Shown: positions 1 to 11,664, numbered from the stretch's first letter. The stretch is DNA of 64,000 nt from Hymenoscyphus infarciens (GCA_001414345.1 LLCB01000108.1:109089-173088), one strand, 5' to 3'. The notes: generated by a model not told the origin, from the letters alone. A program made the numbers and translations.

Positions 1-415
1 GATGTGAAGGGGTTAGTCAGTTAGGGGAACTTGCACCACCTAGATAGAAAAAAATAAATTCTCCACCTAAACAGAAAGACCCAGATGTTCTACCTCTGCG
101 ACAGTCAAACAAAAGATATGATGTCAAAAATCAGAGTCATGTCTGGTACTAGTGCCACTAATAAGGTTAAAAGCAATCGTGATCAGGACACTCCGCAGGG
201 CTTTGCGTCGTCCCACAAGTGACAGCCGAAAATGGATCAGCTCGCGACTTGCGACGGTAGAGTAATCGTCATCAAGACTCAACGCCATGTTTTTAGATAC
301 AAAGAGGGACCCCCAATTCATGCGCCGGCTTAATATCAGTACTAAAGGACATGGTTGAGAAGGGCTTCCCAAGTCGCAGTCTAATTCTACACACCAGGCC
401 AACGACTATCTTCAA
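1..415. other. 5' flank, no gene supported
   Basis: I see no convincing gene here. A 92-codon open frame on the minus strand lacks recognisable domains and overlaps the likely promoter of the Smr gene that starts at 416. Confidence 0.5.
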
Positions 416-2088
416 ATGACAGATAAGGATGGGCTCCAAGCCCAACTGCTGGTATGACTTTTGATGGAAGAGTTAAGACTAGGAGCAATGAAGAATAGCC
501 GTGCTAACTTAGTTTACAGGAGGACTACAGATCTATAGATTCCTCGACTGCGCTTGCGATTATCTCCGATTTCGATATTTGCGACCCCGCGCAATTGAGC
601 GATGTGCGACAAATCCTCGATACGATAAGAGAAGCCGTTCCCTTTGGCGAAGCTACTGGATTCGATGCCAGCGGCGCAAGCGGATCGGCTCCTCAGTCAG
701 GGGCGCTGGATGACAGAGGGGAGGATGAGAGTATAAGTGGAAGTGGGAAGAGTCTGCCATGTTGGAAGAGCGAGACCGATGATACTTCTACCGGGCTGTC
801 GATGTCTGTTTCAGACCTTCAGATTTCGGAGTCGCATGCGGATGCGGATGCGGGTGTGCCTACCAGCAGAGACGAATCGCCGAATAGATCATATACGAGT
901 ACTTTGGATGATCTGGATGATAGGAGTAAAGAGAAGGCTTTGCTGGGGATATTTCCGATATTGAAGGAGTTTGATATTGTTTGGACGCTGAAGAAATATA
1001 AGGGAGATGCGAGTCTGGCTATTGATGAGTTGATGACGCAGTCTTTCCTCGAAGAAAACGGGAGCCGACATAAAGGGATTGATGCATTCTCGGAAAGCGA
1101 CATTGCGCCTCAAGCGCCTAGAAGCAAACGGCATAAGAAAAAGAAGAAACGGCGGGTAGCAACTGAAGATACGGGCAGTCAAGACCAGGAGACAGTTACT
1201 CAAAGTAAATGGGATACAGCGAAACAAGAAATCGAGTTTATCGCGTCGAAAACAGAAATGCCGGAACAGCAAGTCAGTTCACTATACCACAAAAATGGAG
1301 GATCCGCCAAAGCAACAATTTTGGCTATTATCGAGGCTTATAGAGATATATATTCCGAGACAGATGACCCCGTCGTTCACGTCGAAGCATACACCCTCCA
1401 AAGAGAATTCCTCTCGGCCAATCTCTCAGACTTGGAAACACTCATCCACCTCACCAGCCCTTCCCTCCCAAACGCCCACGCTCTAGCCTGTCGACTCACC
1501 ACCCCATCTCCTTCATCAAAGCCCAAAATCCAACTCGAGTTCCGCCACGCACCCATAGAATTCCACGAGAACTCCCCTGCAACCCCCACCTCAGCAATAG
1601 AAGTGCACACCCTCTCCACAGACCCCTCTTCAGCAGCTACCTCCTACACCGCAACACGCAATGCATACTTCGACAAAGCAGCCGCTTACTACCGAAAAGG
1701 AAAAAGTGATCCCCTTATGGGTGGTGCAGCGGCATATTACGCTACGGAGGGGCGGAATTATAATGTCATGGCGAAACAGGCGAGTTCTGCTGCTGCTGAT
1801 TCGCTGGTGGCGAGGCAGAGTGATGCGACACAATTAGATTTGCATGGTGTGAATGTTAAGGATGCGTTGAGGATTAGTAGGGAGAGGGTTACGAATTGGT
1901 GGCATCGTCAGAAGGGGGAGGGGAGGGCAGGGAGTGGTGGGTATAGGATCGTCACAGGAGTTGGCCATCATAGTGAAGGGGGACGTGGGAAGTTGGGACC
2001 GGCGGTTGGGAAGATGTTGATTCGAGAGGGGTGGAAAGTGGAAGTTGGCAGTGGGGTTTTGGTTGTTAGGGGGGTGGTTAGGAGGTAG
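416..2088 (+). CDS. CUE/DUF1771/Smr domain protein
   Basis: Predicted 534-aa protein with exons 416-451 and 520-2088. The 68-bp intron has donor GTATGA, branch site GCTAAC and acceptor TTACAG. The ATG at 416 gives MTDKDGLQAQLL, which joins in frame to EDYRSIDSSTALAIISDFD, the N-terminal helix usual in fungal Smr proteins; starting at the later TTG (595) would lose it. A CUE-like helical segment lies near residues 150-190 (GIFPILKEFDIVWTLKKYKG), followed by a basic KRHKKKKKRR stretch, a DUF1771 segment (ARNAYFDKAAAYYRKGK-like) and a C-terminal Smr domain with the LDLHG motif and a TGVGHHSEGG glycine-rich loop. Smr domains are nucleic-acid binding or nicking modules; with CUE the family is tied to ubiquitin and RNA or ribosome quality control. 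The exact role here is inferred from domains only. Confidence 0.88.
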
Positions 2089-3173
2089 GGATGTGCTTTG
2101 GTTTATGAGTGATGATTGATGTGGTGATGTGGTGATGTGGTGATGTGATGATGTCCTCGTGTATGATCTGTTTGGCGTTTTTTTGGTGTTGGCTGGATAG
2201 CTTTTTTGCTTTGGGTATGGAGGGGAGGTTGTTTCAGGGATTTCAAGGATTTAGTTATCAGTTATAATTGTCTCTTTTTTATATATGATACGCTTCTTGG
2301 TTTTAGTCTTGAGACGGAATTGCATTCGAAATAGCATGTTCAGTAAATAAATACTCTGTATTGCTATTTCTTGTAAAAAGTTCTCTAAATAAAACATTTT
2401 GTAAATCTAAAATAATTAGCTGATTTTACGGGAGTAAATAATTCTGCGAATCACGTATTTAGTTGATGTTCTTTGTAACTTCGTTTGGAGGAAGAAAAAT
2501 TGTGTAAATTCTTGAGGAGAATTGAATAAATTGTGTAAAATAAATTACAATCGAGCCCTAGAAGTAAATGCCTGTACTCGAGTAGGTAATCCTGGAACAA
2601 TTTACAGCAGTTAGCTCATCATATGGACAACCATCCCGTCATCTTGTATACTCGTCCTATCATCTGTTGAGAACATTCTATCACTTCATCCAGTCATAAC
2701 CTATCTTCATTTTGTTCTAAATTATTTGAGTTGATAGAACAACGAGAGGTGTTTACTACCGCTTTTGTTGTCCGTTGCGAGTTGTCTCAGAAGCGTAAAT
2801 CAAGTATTACAATAGCTAGTGGTTGCAATTACATTGAGGTGTCAGAAGCGAGGGTCTTTTTCATTGCGAGTTTGAATATTATATTGCCTACCTGCTTTGT
2901 ACGTGGTTGTCACTTGAGACGTACATTATGAGTGCGTTACAGAAATCAAGCAGTGAATAAGAGATTGAGCAGATGATGAGTGTCCCATATCATCAATCAC
3001 TCAATGCCCATCTTACCCTTACGGAGGAACTCCTATATATTCCCCTCTTAGCTCTACTTTCAAACCCTAATTTGACTTCCTTCTTCGCATACTTTTGTAC
3101 GCGAAAAACCCGACAAAGAATATTTTCACGACAGAAATAACGACTCAACCAAGACCAGAGAACTGTTCTACTT
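2089..3173. other. Intergenic, AT-rich
   Basis: No gene is supported. The segment holds a short TGATGTGG-type microsatellite just after the Smr gene and then an AT-rich tract (about 2260-2560). CTATATATTCCC near 3035 is a plausible TATA region for the small gene at 3174. Confidence 0.5.
2110..2155. repeat. TGATGTGG microsatellite
   Basis: About four imperfect tandem copies of the 8-mer TGATGTGG or related GATGAT units, seen directly in the 3' flank of the Smr gene. Confidence 0.7.
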
Positions 3174-3551
3174 ATGTCAAACACAAGTAACTCAACATCC
3201 TATCCAAAATGGCGCATTTGGGTAGAAAAAGCTGGGCCATCCAACTTACAGGAACAACTAAGAAGCGTGGAGAAACTCATTGAGGGGCGACGAACGGAGC
3301 CTAGGGTGTATTATGAGAACCAGGATGAGGATAGCCACACCACTTCCACCATCCCCCTAGGGTCATCATCAACATCAGGAGTGGCAGTAACAGCTTCGTT
3401 ATCAGCTGCGACTAGGAACGCAAGGAGAACGGATGCGAAGGAGACCAAGGAATTGGAAGAGATGTACACTTTCGCTACTAATCTCCGAGCTGAGATTCAG
3501 GAGCGGGTTATTGAGGAGAAGAGATTTCGGTATTTGTTGCATCGGATTTGA
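3174..3551 (+). CDS. Hypothetical 125-aa protein, paralogue of 5245 gene
   Basis: Single-exon frame of 125 aa with no known domain. It starts MSNTSNSTSYPKWRIWV and carries RRTEPRVYYE near residue 45. The gene at 5245 has the matching pattern P-[KR]-W-x-x-W-V followed about 22 residues later by RR-x-E-P-R-x-YYE. The C-terminal half is predicted helical and charged (KETKELEEMY...EIQERVIEEKRF), consistent with a coiled coil. I do not recognise a function. The shared pattern is the main evidence that the frame is real. Confidence 0.55.
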   Translation: MSNTSNSTSYPKWRIWVEKAGPSNLQEQLRSVEKLIEGRRTEPRVYYENQDEDSHTTSTIPLGSSSTSGVAVTASLSAATRNARRTDAKETKELEEMYTFATNLRAEIQERVIEEKRFRYLLHRI

Positions 3552-4361
3552 GGACTCTCTTCGATTTCGTGAGAAGATGGGAGAAGAGATGAAGCCTGGC
3601 GGATTGTGGGCTTTGGGCTGATTGGGGTGCTTTGTTTAGGTGGGATATTAGGGGATGATGGGCATGGGGATTTTGGATTTAATGATTATTACATGTGCTT
3701 TGATTTCTTGTTGCTTGTCAACTGTTCAGCAAATGTAAAATTTCTGGATCTTGCGAGGTAGGTTTTCATGGGTGTTTGGGATACAAGAGAAAGCATATCG
3801 TCCAAAGACTTAGCAAGTTGGAAGATTAAAACTATCCTCTATTAAGTAATGTGATGGTTAATAATATGGCACGTTCAGAGTGAGTAGTACACTCATTCAG
3901 TCCAAAGATCAAGATATAACCCTCAGCTTCAGAGCTCGCTTACTTCATTCTTTCAAAGCCCAATAGACACCCAGTTTGAGAAACAAGTAAGGTAAAGTAC
4001 AGAATATCAATAATTGACTGGTGGCCTGTCAGTAGTATGCTCATTGAATTTCTCATACCGCCAGTCATCCAATGGGTGACTGACTGCTTGTTAGAAACGT
4101 TTACATGTACTTCTTTGATTGTAAAGTATATGTGCTCGGTGAAGGGCAATTTGTCCTGTTACTTCCACTGCCGCAGTGGCTAGCGCCCACTAACGTCCTG
4201 ACATCTTCTACAAACTACAAATAGCTTGCCTTGTCCAGAGTACACTACCATCTTGTACCACAAAGATTTCCTCAATCTTGCAATCATAAAACTCGACTGT
4301 CAGCACAATCATAAATCTCAACTACCCACACAGTCATAAACAAAACAAAACCACTGTCACA
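3552..4361. other. Intergenic
   Basis: No feature beyond the 3' flank of the 3174 gene and the presumed promoter of the small ORF at 4362. A minus-strand frame at 3940-4149 has no supporting signal. Confidence 0.4.
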
Positions 4362-4583
4362 ATGCCAGACTCAAGCGCAGCAACTACCTCAAGCTCCTCT
4401 CGCCGTCAGCCTACTATATCCCACACCATAACCTCAACCAAAGTCACGACCACGACCACAACCACTAAGACTACAACCACAATGCTCGCTAGTGATGTAG
4501 GTGTCTCAAGTCAAACACGTCAAACACAACAAACAAACCAAAAGCAGCAAGCACAACGCTCCGAGCCTATAGATCGTTACTGA
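4362..4583 (+). CDS. Thr/Gln-rich small ORF, doubtful
   Basis: A 73-codon frame, very rich in Ser, Thr and Gln (a TTTTTTTKTTTTM run). The upstream sequence is rich in CACAATCATAAA-type repeats, as in fungal 5' leaders, and the ORF sits between the two paralogous small genes at 3174 and 5245. A second frame opens just after it (reading LLKSPSLRETFLLYSNFF from about 4578), which could mean a frameshift or an unrecognised intron. No family is recognised, and the composition alone could be chance. Confidence 0.25.
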   Translation: MPDSSAATTSSSSRRQPTISHTITSTKVTTTTTTTKTTTTMLASDVGVSSQTRQTQQTNQKQQAQRSEPIDRY

Positions 4584-5244
4584 AGTCTCCATCTCTCCGG
4601 GAAACATTCCTCTTGTATTCGAATTTCTTCAGGGACGAGGAACAAGCAACCCAATTGAAAACTTACCACAAGACTCGCTAACGACCGCAACGCCGTCTTC
4701 AACTACGGAAACATGGAACTTATTTATTGCAGCGAATTTAGGGTTGTGTTGTTTGGGGGTAGGAGTTTAGCGAGGATGGATGGTTTGTCCTTTCTGTGGG
4801 GGTTTTTTTTGGTTGGTGGACGGGATTTGAGAGGCGGTAAATGGGAAAGGTAGGAGCGTGACTCTTACGGGGTTGTGAGACCTACATAAAGTTCATAGTC
4901 GGAGTGGGAGTAGGTACTCATTGAGAGAATTGGCAAGCTATTGTGGCAAAAATTTGAGATTTGAATTGTGACTGAGAGCCTTAGAGCAACCTATGAGCCT
5001 TTAAAAGATAATTTCAACTCCGCCACATCAAAATTGTTGTAAATGAGTAGTGCTAGGTAAATGCTACATGGTCCCTTAGCTACGTGGCCATTCGCTCTTT
5101 GTACTCTCGTGCCTATAAATACCTGGCCACCGTTGGCCGTGAGATTATAGAATCTCTTGAGTTGAATTACAAACTCTTTCAGCTAGACTGTTCTACTATA
5201 ACCACGACCTCAATCAGCGCACAAGTACAGCCTTCTTCAACCTC
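4584..5244. other. Intergenic with TATA-like box
   Basis: No gene is supported. The right end is the likely promoter of the 5245 gene. Confidence 0.4.
5113..5120 (+). promoter_or_regulatory. TATA-like box
   Basis: The sequence CTATAAAT lies about 130 bp upstream of the ATG at 5245, a normal distance for a fungal core promoter. Motif match only. Confidence 0.35.
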
Positions 5245-5499
5245 ATGTCGAACCCAACCTCCCAAGCATCCAATTTCAACACTCCCACCGAACCAGACAC
5301 CCCAAGGTGGCTCCACTGGGTAAAGAACTACGGCGGACCTGTTGCCTCCAAGCAACTCATCCTCATCCAAAAACCCCTCAAGAGACGGGCAGAAGAGCCA
5401 AGATTCTACTACGAAGGTTTCTTCCCTAACGTGCAATCAAACTCCAATCTCGGAGTACACCAACATTTTTACAAGACATTAGTTCAGAAGCTACCTTGA
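5245..5499 (+). CDS. Hypothetical 84-aa protein, paralogue of 3174 gene
   Basis: Single-exon frame starting MSNPTSQASNF. It contains PRWLHWVKNYGG and then RRAEEPRFYYE, spaced as in the 3174 protein (PKWRIWV...RRTEPRVYYE). It is shorter than its paralogue and lacks the helical C-terminal half. After the stop, another frame reads MGIYTERLIENIGARAGEVR (from about 5519), which resembles the charged C-terminus of the 3174 protein. The gene may therefore be truncated by a frameshift or have an unrecognised second exon. No function is known. Confidence 0.5.
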   Translation: MSNPTSQASNFNTPTEPDTPRWLHWVKNYGGPVASKQLILIQKPLKRRAEEPRFYYEGFFPNVQSNSNLGVHQHFYKTLVQKLP

Positions 5500-7253
5500 A
5501 ATAAAAAAAATAAATCACATGGGCATCTACACAGAACGTCTCATCGAAAATATTGGGGCGAGGGCAGGGGAGGTGAGAAGAAGGCAGGTCCTGGTCTGAT
5601 GTATTTGAGGGGCGAAAGCGTTAGTGGTGGAAGTCATTTCATTTTCGTGAAGCCAGGCTGACTTGTTCTTGAAGCTGTAGTGAGTACGGATTTGGGGGCT
5701 CTGGAAGATAGAAAATGGAGAAAAAGTGACGCGAGACACGTGTCGGATATCTAGAATTAGGTAGATATAGTTATTCGTTATTCAAACAGTTGGTTGGAAA
5801 GAAAGTTGAAATTTAATTATTAAATGGTGTAATAGAATGCAAATAAAAAGTACTTAAGTCGCTATACTAGCTTAGATTTTTCCCACTCTCTGGTTAACCT
5901 TAAGAGGCTGGTCGTCTTTCTTATTATTATATAAAGTAAAATGTCGTAAGTGATTCATTTCCTTCTATAATCTATAACAAATAACTCTCTCTCGCTTAGC
6001 ACTACTACTAGCTTTTATCTCTCCTATCCTTGAAACTCAACAAGCTATTGCTATCTAAAACCTTTTTTATAATAATAACGCATGTGGAATAAATATAGTA
6101 ATTCCCATAATAAGTAACACTTTAGTCTACAAGAATTTATTATCTGCTACTTCTTATAAGCTTTCGCTTACTCTGTTTTATCTTAGTAGTCGCTGGTTTA
6201 GGATTTTAATTCTATACTAGATTCCTAGTAGACTTCTACTAATATAACTCAGTAGCTTTTAGTCTATTTCCTCTCTAGAGAGTGCCTAGATGGATAGGTA
6301 GCCTTTGAGAGAGGGATTTATAGATATAGTTTATTTTGACTTAATATGTGTAAGAGTGAAAGTAAGGCTGTTCTAGTTCTGTAGCTTATAATAATAATTT
6401 GGCTGAATCTTGGTATATAATTATATACTGACTTCTGTTTTTAAAGTGTGTCGGGAACTAAGTATATATGGAAACTCGAGATCAGTAGCCTCGCTTAATC
6501 TACCTACGAACTTCGCCTTCCTAACTAAGTCCTCAAGTCACTAACTTGTTTTATTACGTAGTTTTGGGCTTTTTGATGTAACATCCAAGTTTCAATTATG
6601 AAAATATGAATAAAAGGGGGCTGAAGTATCGATCGCTCTCTTGGCTTGGGCCGCCAAGAAATTTTGGAGGGAGTATCACTTGACAGAGGTGACTTGTAGT
6701 TTTAAAAAGAGCGTAGCATTGAGCTCCCAAAGTCTACTTGGAACCAAGTCGCCAGTTGGTGAAGATAGGATGTTTTTGATGTAAGATAGTTCCGGAGAGT
6801 TGTCATTCTATGATTGAGTTATGATTGGTTCTAGTCCCTCCATCCAAAGCTCATAAGGGGTACTTGAATGCTCCCAATATCGCTTTACGAGGCGAGATTC
6901 GCCAATCAAATTCTCCGCTCTCACACTTGTTCACTGCTCAAGAATTTCTTACAAGGCAATTGGTTCATTGACTAGGAATTTATCGGATGTGTGACGACAC
7001 TGCCTCAACCCAGCCACAGATGACGTTTCTACAATGAAATTGCCAGACCAGCTTCTTATTCAACACAGAGCTCAAAAGAGTCAGCTCTAAACTCCACTCT
7101 CGTTCAGCTCAATCTTTCTCCAGACACGTTGACACTTATACACATACCAGCACACAAATACGCTCCCAAACACCCTCTTGTATTCCCTTCATACCTCCCC
7201 CCCTGGCATAAAGCCAAAAAGATTCACACTCGCTATCAATCCCAAAACACAAA
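5500..7253. other. Gene-free segment with AT-rich core
   Basis: No gene is supported. About 5745-6560 is strongly AT-rich, full of CTACTA/CTATAA-like words and with no long open frame, consistent with an old RIP-mutated repeat. I could not find its terminal repeats. Confidence 0.5.
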
Positions 7254-7793
7254 ATGTGCACTCGCCATTTAATCAAGCACCGAATGTGCAAACACACATC
7301 CAACCACCACGGAGAAAACAATCAAGGCTACAAATGGTTTCTCTGCGAACAAGCCAATGAAGCCGAAGCCAGAAATAAAAACACCATGCTCTCAGGACCT
7401 GTAAGTGGTGAGGTATTGTTCTGCCTACTTTCCAATTCACCTGTTTCCTCTCAATCCACTCCTACTTCCCAAAACTTGTCCCCGGATCCCAAATCCCACG
7501 CCCCTCCACAACCTATTCCTCCCCGCAATTACTCACCTCAATTCCTCTCGGTAAACAAAAACTCAAACCCCTGACCGGTCCCCGTAGAACTGCCCAAGCA
7601 AAAGCGCTGGACCTGACCGCTGGGCTTCCCCCAGGCCTCCATGGTCGACCCCCATGCACGACAACGACGACTGGTGTGATCACTGTCGCAGCCGTTTAGT
7701 TTGGACCCCCACTGTCATCCTGCTGTTAGAGAATAAACTTAAACGCGGCAAGCGAACACGGAAAACGGAGACACGGGCCGAGGATGTTAGGAG

Positions 7794-7801
7794 GGCGGAG
7801 A
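7794..7801. repeat. 8-bp target-site duplication, left copy
   Basis: GGCGGAGA immediately precedes the left inverted repeat and is identical to 8496-8503. An 8-bp duplication is the hallmark of hAT transposition. Confidence 0.85.
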
Positions 7802-8495
7802 TAGGTCTGCACAACGAATAAAAGCTAGGAATATATTCAGAATATTCACGATTTTCCACGGATAAAATACCCTTCGAATTATTCAAGAATAAGGAGCGTT
7901 TGGGGTGTAAATAGCAGTCGTTTATTCATGAATATCCTATATTCTCCACCCTTTTGGTATAGTTTCCCACTTATCTAAATATATATGAAAATCCCTTGAA
8001 ATTATCCGCTTTAGTCGCTTTCGTCATCTCGATTAGGGGCGTTTCTGGGCTAAAAAGTAGATAAATTATTAAATGAGGTGAAAAGAGTAGAGCCTTTCGA
8101 CCCTTTCGACGTCGAAACCTTAGTTTAAAGGTCACGTGTATAATGTTTTAGAAAGTGGGGTGTCATGTGATACTCTTTGATATAACACCCTATTTCACAT
8201 AATATAAGTGCTAAAGAGTAGGGACGATAGTAATCTATTAATAATAATTAAAAGTAAGTGAATTTATAGTTTAGTTATGTTTAAATATATATATAAAAAG
8301 GGAGTAAACTTCAACTTATACGAACCCTCTATACTAAGACCTAGTGGGCGGATATTAAGCTCAATGAATAGAAACTATTCGTAATATATTCATTTAAGCT
8401 CTTATCGCTCGAATAATCGCTCGAATACTATATATTTATTTAATATTTATAATAAATAATTAATATTTTATTCATCTATTCGTTGTGCAGACCTA
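7802..8495. mobile_element. Non-autonomous hAT-type element, 694 bp
   Basis: The element has perfect 19-bp terminal inverted repeats, TAGGTCTGCACAACGAATA at 7802-7820 and its reverse complement at 8477-8495, flanked by the 8-bp direct repeat GGCGGAGA. There is no transposase frame inside. The interior is AT-rich with many subterminal GAATA/TATTC words near both ends, a pattern typical of transposase-binding sites in hAT-derived MITEs. It sits inside the coding exon of the gene starting at 7254. Matching repeats and an intact duplication indicate a fairly recent insertion. Confidence 0.88.
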
Positions 8496-8503
8496 GGCGG
8501 AGA
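8496..8503. repeat. 8-bp target-site duplication, right copy
   Basis: GGCGGAGA immediately follows the right inverted repeat and is identical to 7794-7801. Confidence 0.85.
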
Positions 8504-8631
8504 TGGTGTGTGTTATGGAGGATAAACTTGCTCGGGGTATGGGTATTCGGCGGGAAGAGGGTGGTAAGGAAGATTTTGGGAAGGAGGAGGAGAGTGGTGA
8601 GGTTAGGGTTAATCATAAGGGTCGGGATTGA

Positions 8632-10196
8632 ATGAAGGTTTGGGTTTCCGTGGGGTTTCGGAGGAGAGCGTTGATGTTTGGGGGTTTTAAATGAGAAGTA
8701 AAACATGATGGTTCTTGATTCTCTTTGGGGTCGGGGATGTGTGAATGGGGTCTTGAACTGGGGAGAAAATAATTGGAGTCGGTTTGTTTTGGGAGAGCAA
8801 TGGATTTGAGTTGGTGATGAGGATTGATTTGTGATATTAAATTAGTCGCAGTGCGACTTAAAAGAGGCTAATAAAGGAACTCACTACTATGCCTCATCTA
8901 ATAACCATGAGAATGACTAGAAGAGAAGCCATGTAAGTGTGTATGCGGTACTTTTGTTTACCTACCACCCTGAGGCCTAAATTATCTTATTCCCGCTTCG
9001 TTTTTTTATTATTAATAAAAATGACTCTCTACTTCATTTTCTCATTTGAATCAGCTGTTTTCTGGCAGTGCTATTATTGCTGTTTATGCCAAGTGGGAGA
9101 TTGGAAATCATATTTTGGGACCTAGTTATTTACACAGCTTGAATGGGAAAAACCTCCCTTTTTGCACTTTGTCTACCCCCGCAAAAACGCAGATTATATA
9201 CGACACATTGATCAGAAAAATACATAAAAATTATAGGTAGATTCCGAGTTAACCTAGTGATAATGGGACTGGGTTTTAGATAGTATAATAGTAATATTCC
9301 ATTGAAATTGTAAGGGAATAGCACGACGTAAGGGGGAAGTTTTTTGCGTCCCCTCAGCGCCCAAGCAATCGATCGCCCCCTGAGCTGCCAGGAGTAGCAC
9401 GTGGTGAGAAGGGTTGGGAGAGGGGGTTATTGAAGATAAATAATTACTTGAAAGATGTAGATGTTCAAAAAAGATTCGGATTAATTGAGCCCCTGTTACA
9501 TATTCCCAGTCTCCAACTGAATTTCCTTCGTTCTTGATGTTTCAAGCCTCCTCCGATAATCGGCATTCAGGCTTGATACCCCCACCCCCCTCTCCTCTAA
9601 CTCTTTCTGAGTAAGCCGCAAATGAGCTGCCAGTAAACCAGAGAGTAAGCCACCAAGTTAGCTACCAAGTCCGGCTCGATCGTGGCATTTCAGCACGACC
9701 TTGTGCTCACCACAACACAACATCTCAAGCCCCAGAAGAAAATCACAAAAATAAAGTAAAAATACTAGAAGACTGAGCAATTACTAATTAGTCTCTGTAT
9801 AGAAGCTTGCGCTTTTTCAAGTCGTGGTTGCGATTTAATTCTAATTGCGAATGTATGTCATTTCTTCCGGACATCTTTTGGTTAATTTAGAGGGGAGAAC
9901 GCCCTCTTGAAATTGTTTAAATAGTACACTTGGTAATAGCGGGCTGGTGATGACGACAGCTTGAATGGTCGATGAGCATCATTCTTGGGAAGGACCAAAT
10001 GGAATTTTGTAACAAAACACAAATTTTCGTGAAACGTAAATTGTCAACATTGTCCAAAACTTTCAGATCCTCTAGAAAAATTTCGTACTTTTCGAAGCAA
10101 TCCCGAGGTTCAAGCGCGGGAGAAATGAAGTGTAGAATCGCTTCTCATTCTCATTCATCTATCAATCATGGTATCATTACCCCCCCTTTCCCCCTC
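8632..10196. other. Intergenic, no gene seen
   Basis: No supported gene. A perfect odd-centred palindrome (AGTCGCA-G-TGCGACT) lies at about 8846-8860. Short open frames at 8937-9324 show no family signal. Confidence 0.45.
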
Positions 10197-11664
10197 TCAC
10201 TCACTCAACGTCTCCTTCCCCCCCTCAAACTCCTCAAAATCATACTCCTCCGGATACCGATCAAGCACATCCTTCAATTCCCCCATCTGCGCCATAATCT
10301 CCGGCGTAATCTCCTGATAAACATCCTCAAACATTTTCCGTAAACTAGGTTTCTTCTCCCGTTCGGCCTCACTAAAAGCTTTCAATACCTCACCACGAAT
10401 CCGTTTCCTGGCTGCTGCTTCTTTATCATCATTCCAGAGGTCTTTCTTTTCGAGATATTTCCGTAATCGGGTTATGGGATTGTCTCTTCGTTTCCAATCC
10501 TCGACCTCGACGCGTGCGCGATAGGCGAAGGAATCATCGGATGTGGAATGGTGGGATATACGATAGGACATAGCTTCTATCAAAACCGGTCTCCCACCAT
10601 CTTTCAACGCCAATTCTCTGGCACGTTTTGTGACTTCTCGAACTGCCCAGATGTCGTTTCCGTCTACACGAATGGTATCGATTCCATATCCTGTTCCACG
10701 ACTTGCTATTCCATCACCTCGGTATTGTTCGAGGGTTGGAGTACTGATTGCATAGCCGTTATTTCGGCAGATGTATATTACGGGACAGGAACGGGTTGCT
10801 GCTATGTTGAGGGCGGCGTGGAAATCGCCTTCTGAGGCCGCCCCTTCGCCAAAGTAGCAGGCTACTACTTTTTGGGGGGAGGATGGGTTTTGTCGATGCT
10901 GCATTTTGAGGGCGTAGGCTGCGCCGGCTGCTTGGGGTAATTGTGTGGCTAGAGGGGAAGTAACTGTATGCTGTAAACTGTAAGCACACCCATATACAAA
11001 AATCCCGAGACAGAAATGAAAGAGAAACATACAATATTCAGCGCCTTACTCCCATAATGCACCGGCATATTCCTCCCACACCCCAAATCATTCTTATTAG
11101 CAAACAGCTGCGCCATAAAATCCTCAAACTTGAATCCCCTCTGAAACAGCATCCCCGCCTCTCTATACTGCGCGAAAATCACATCTCCCTTCTCCAAAGC
11201 ACTCGCGGATCCCACACATGTTCCTTCCTCGCCCTGACCCGTCATGTAGAAACTCAATCGTCCTTGTCGTTGAGCATCGAACATTATTACGTCCATTATT
11301 GACACTGATAACATGCTATTGTACATTTCGAGTGCTAGGGAATCGGATGGAGGGGTTATGGCCGAGTCTATGATGTCGCCCTCTGGGGATGTACATCGGT
11401 ATGTGGGGATCGCGGGGTAGGTAGAGGGGTTCTCGAAGGAGAGGGCATTTGTGAATTTACTATTTACTGCGCCGGGAAAACAGACTCTGTGTTTGCAGTT
11501 AGCAATGTTCCTTCGAAAATGAAACTGCATTGCAATAGTTACCCTGCTGCTCCGGCTTTCTGTGACAATGAGGAAGACCATCTTCTTGAGTCCCTTGGGA
11601 TGGTTCTAGGGAGGGGTACAGAAGGATGAAGAAGGCAGGCGGAACGTGGAATTGGTAATTTCAT
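10197..11664 (-). CDS. BCKDHA: Branched-chain 2-oxoacid dehydrogenase E1 alpha subunit, mitochondrial
   Basis: Predicted 449-aa protein, close to the usual 440-450. Exons on the minus strand are 11664-11543, 11486-11033 and 10970-10197; introns of 56 and 62 bp have GTAACT and GTATGT donors. The N-terminus (MKLPIPRSACLLHPS...RRWSSS) is a typical mitochondrial presequence. Family markers include the thiamine-diphosphate site GEGAASEGD...CRNNGYAIST (from about residue 233), the substrate-loop DLGCGRNMPVHYGS, and RISHHSTSDDSFAYR, the regulatory phosphorylation loop that separates this enzyme from pyruvate dehydrogenase. It decarboxylates the 2-oxoacids of Leu, Ile and Val as an alpha2-beta2 E1 within the matrix multienzyme complex. 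Phosphorylation at the conserved loop serines is known in the family and inferred here. Confidence 0.95.

Larger units (their letters stand above)
7254..8631 (+). pseudogene. Cys/His-rich small gene interrupted by hAT element
   Basis: Exon 1 is 7254-7400 (49 codons, starting MCTRHLIKHRMCKH) with donor GTAAGT. Intron 7401-7587 ends in CTGAC...CCCCGTAG. Exon 2 starts at 7588 (NCPSKSAGPDRW...) and encodes DWCDHCRSRL followed by a basic tail. At 7801 the frame runs into a transposable element and stops at 7819-7821, so the present product would be 126 aa ending IGLHNE. Beyond the element, and skipping one copy of its 8-bp target duplication, the same frame continues from 8503 (ATG GTG TGT...) for 42 codons to TGA at 8629-8631. 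The uninterrupted ORF would have been about 162 aa. The M-C-x3-H-x3-H-x2-C-x-H start and the late C-x2-C suggest a metal-binding fold. Many small fungal proteins begin MC...C-x-H, but no function is known to me. Confidence 0.75.

Noticed and set aside
124..402. 92-codon minus-strand frame at the window start
   Set aside because: No domain, no splice or promoter context, and it overlaps the Smr gene's upstream region.
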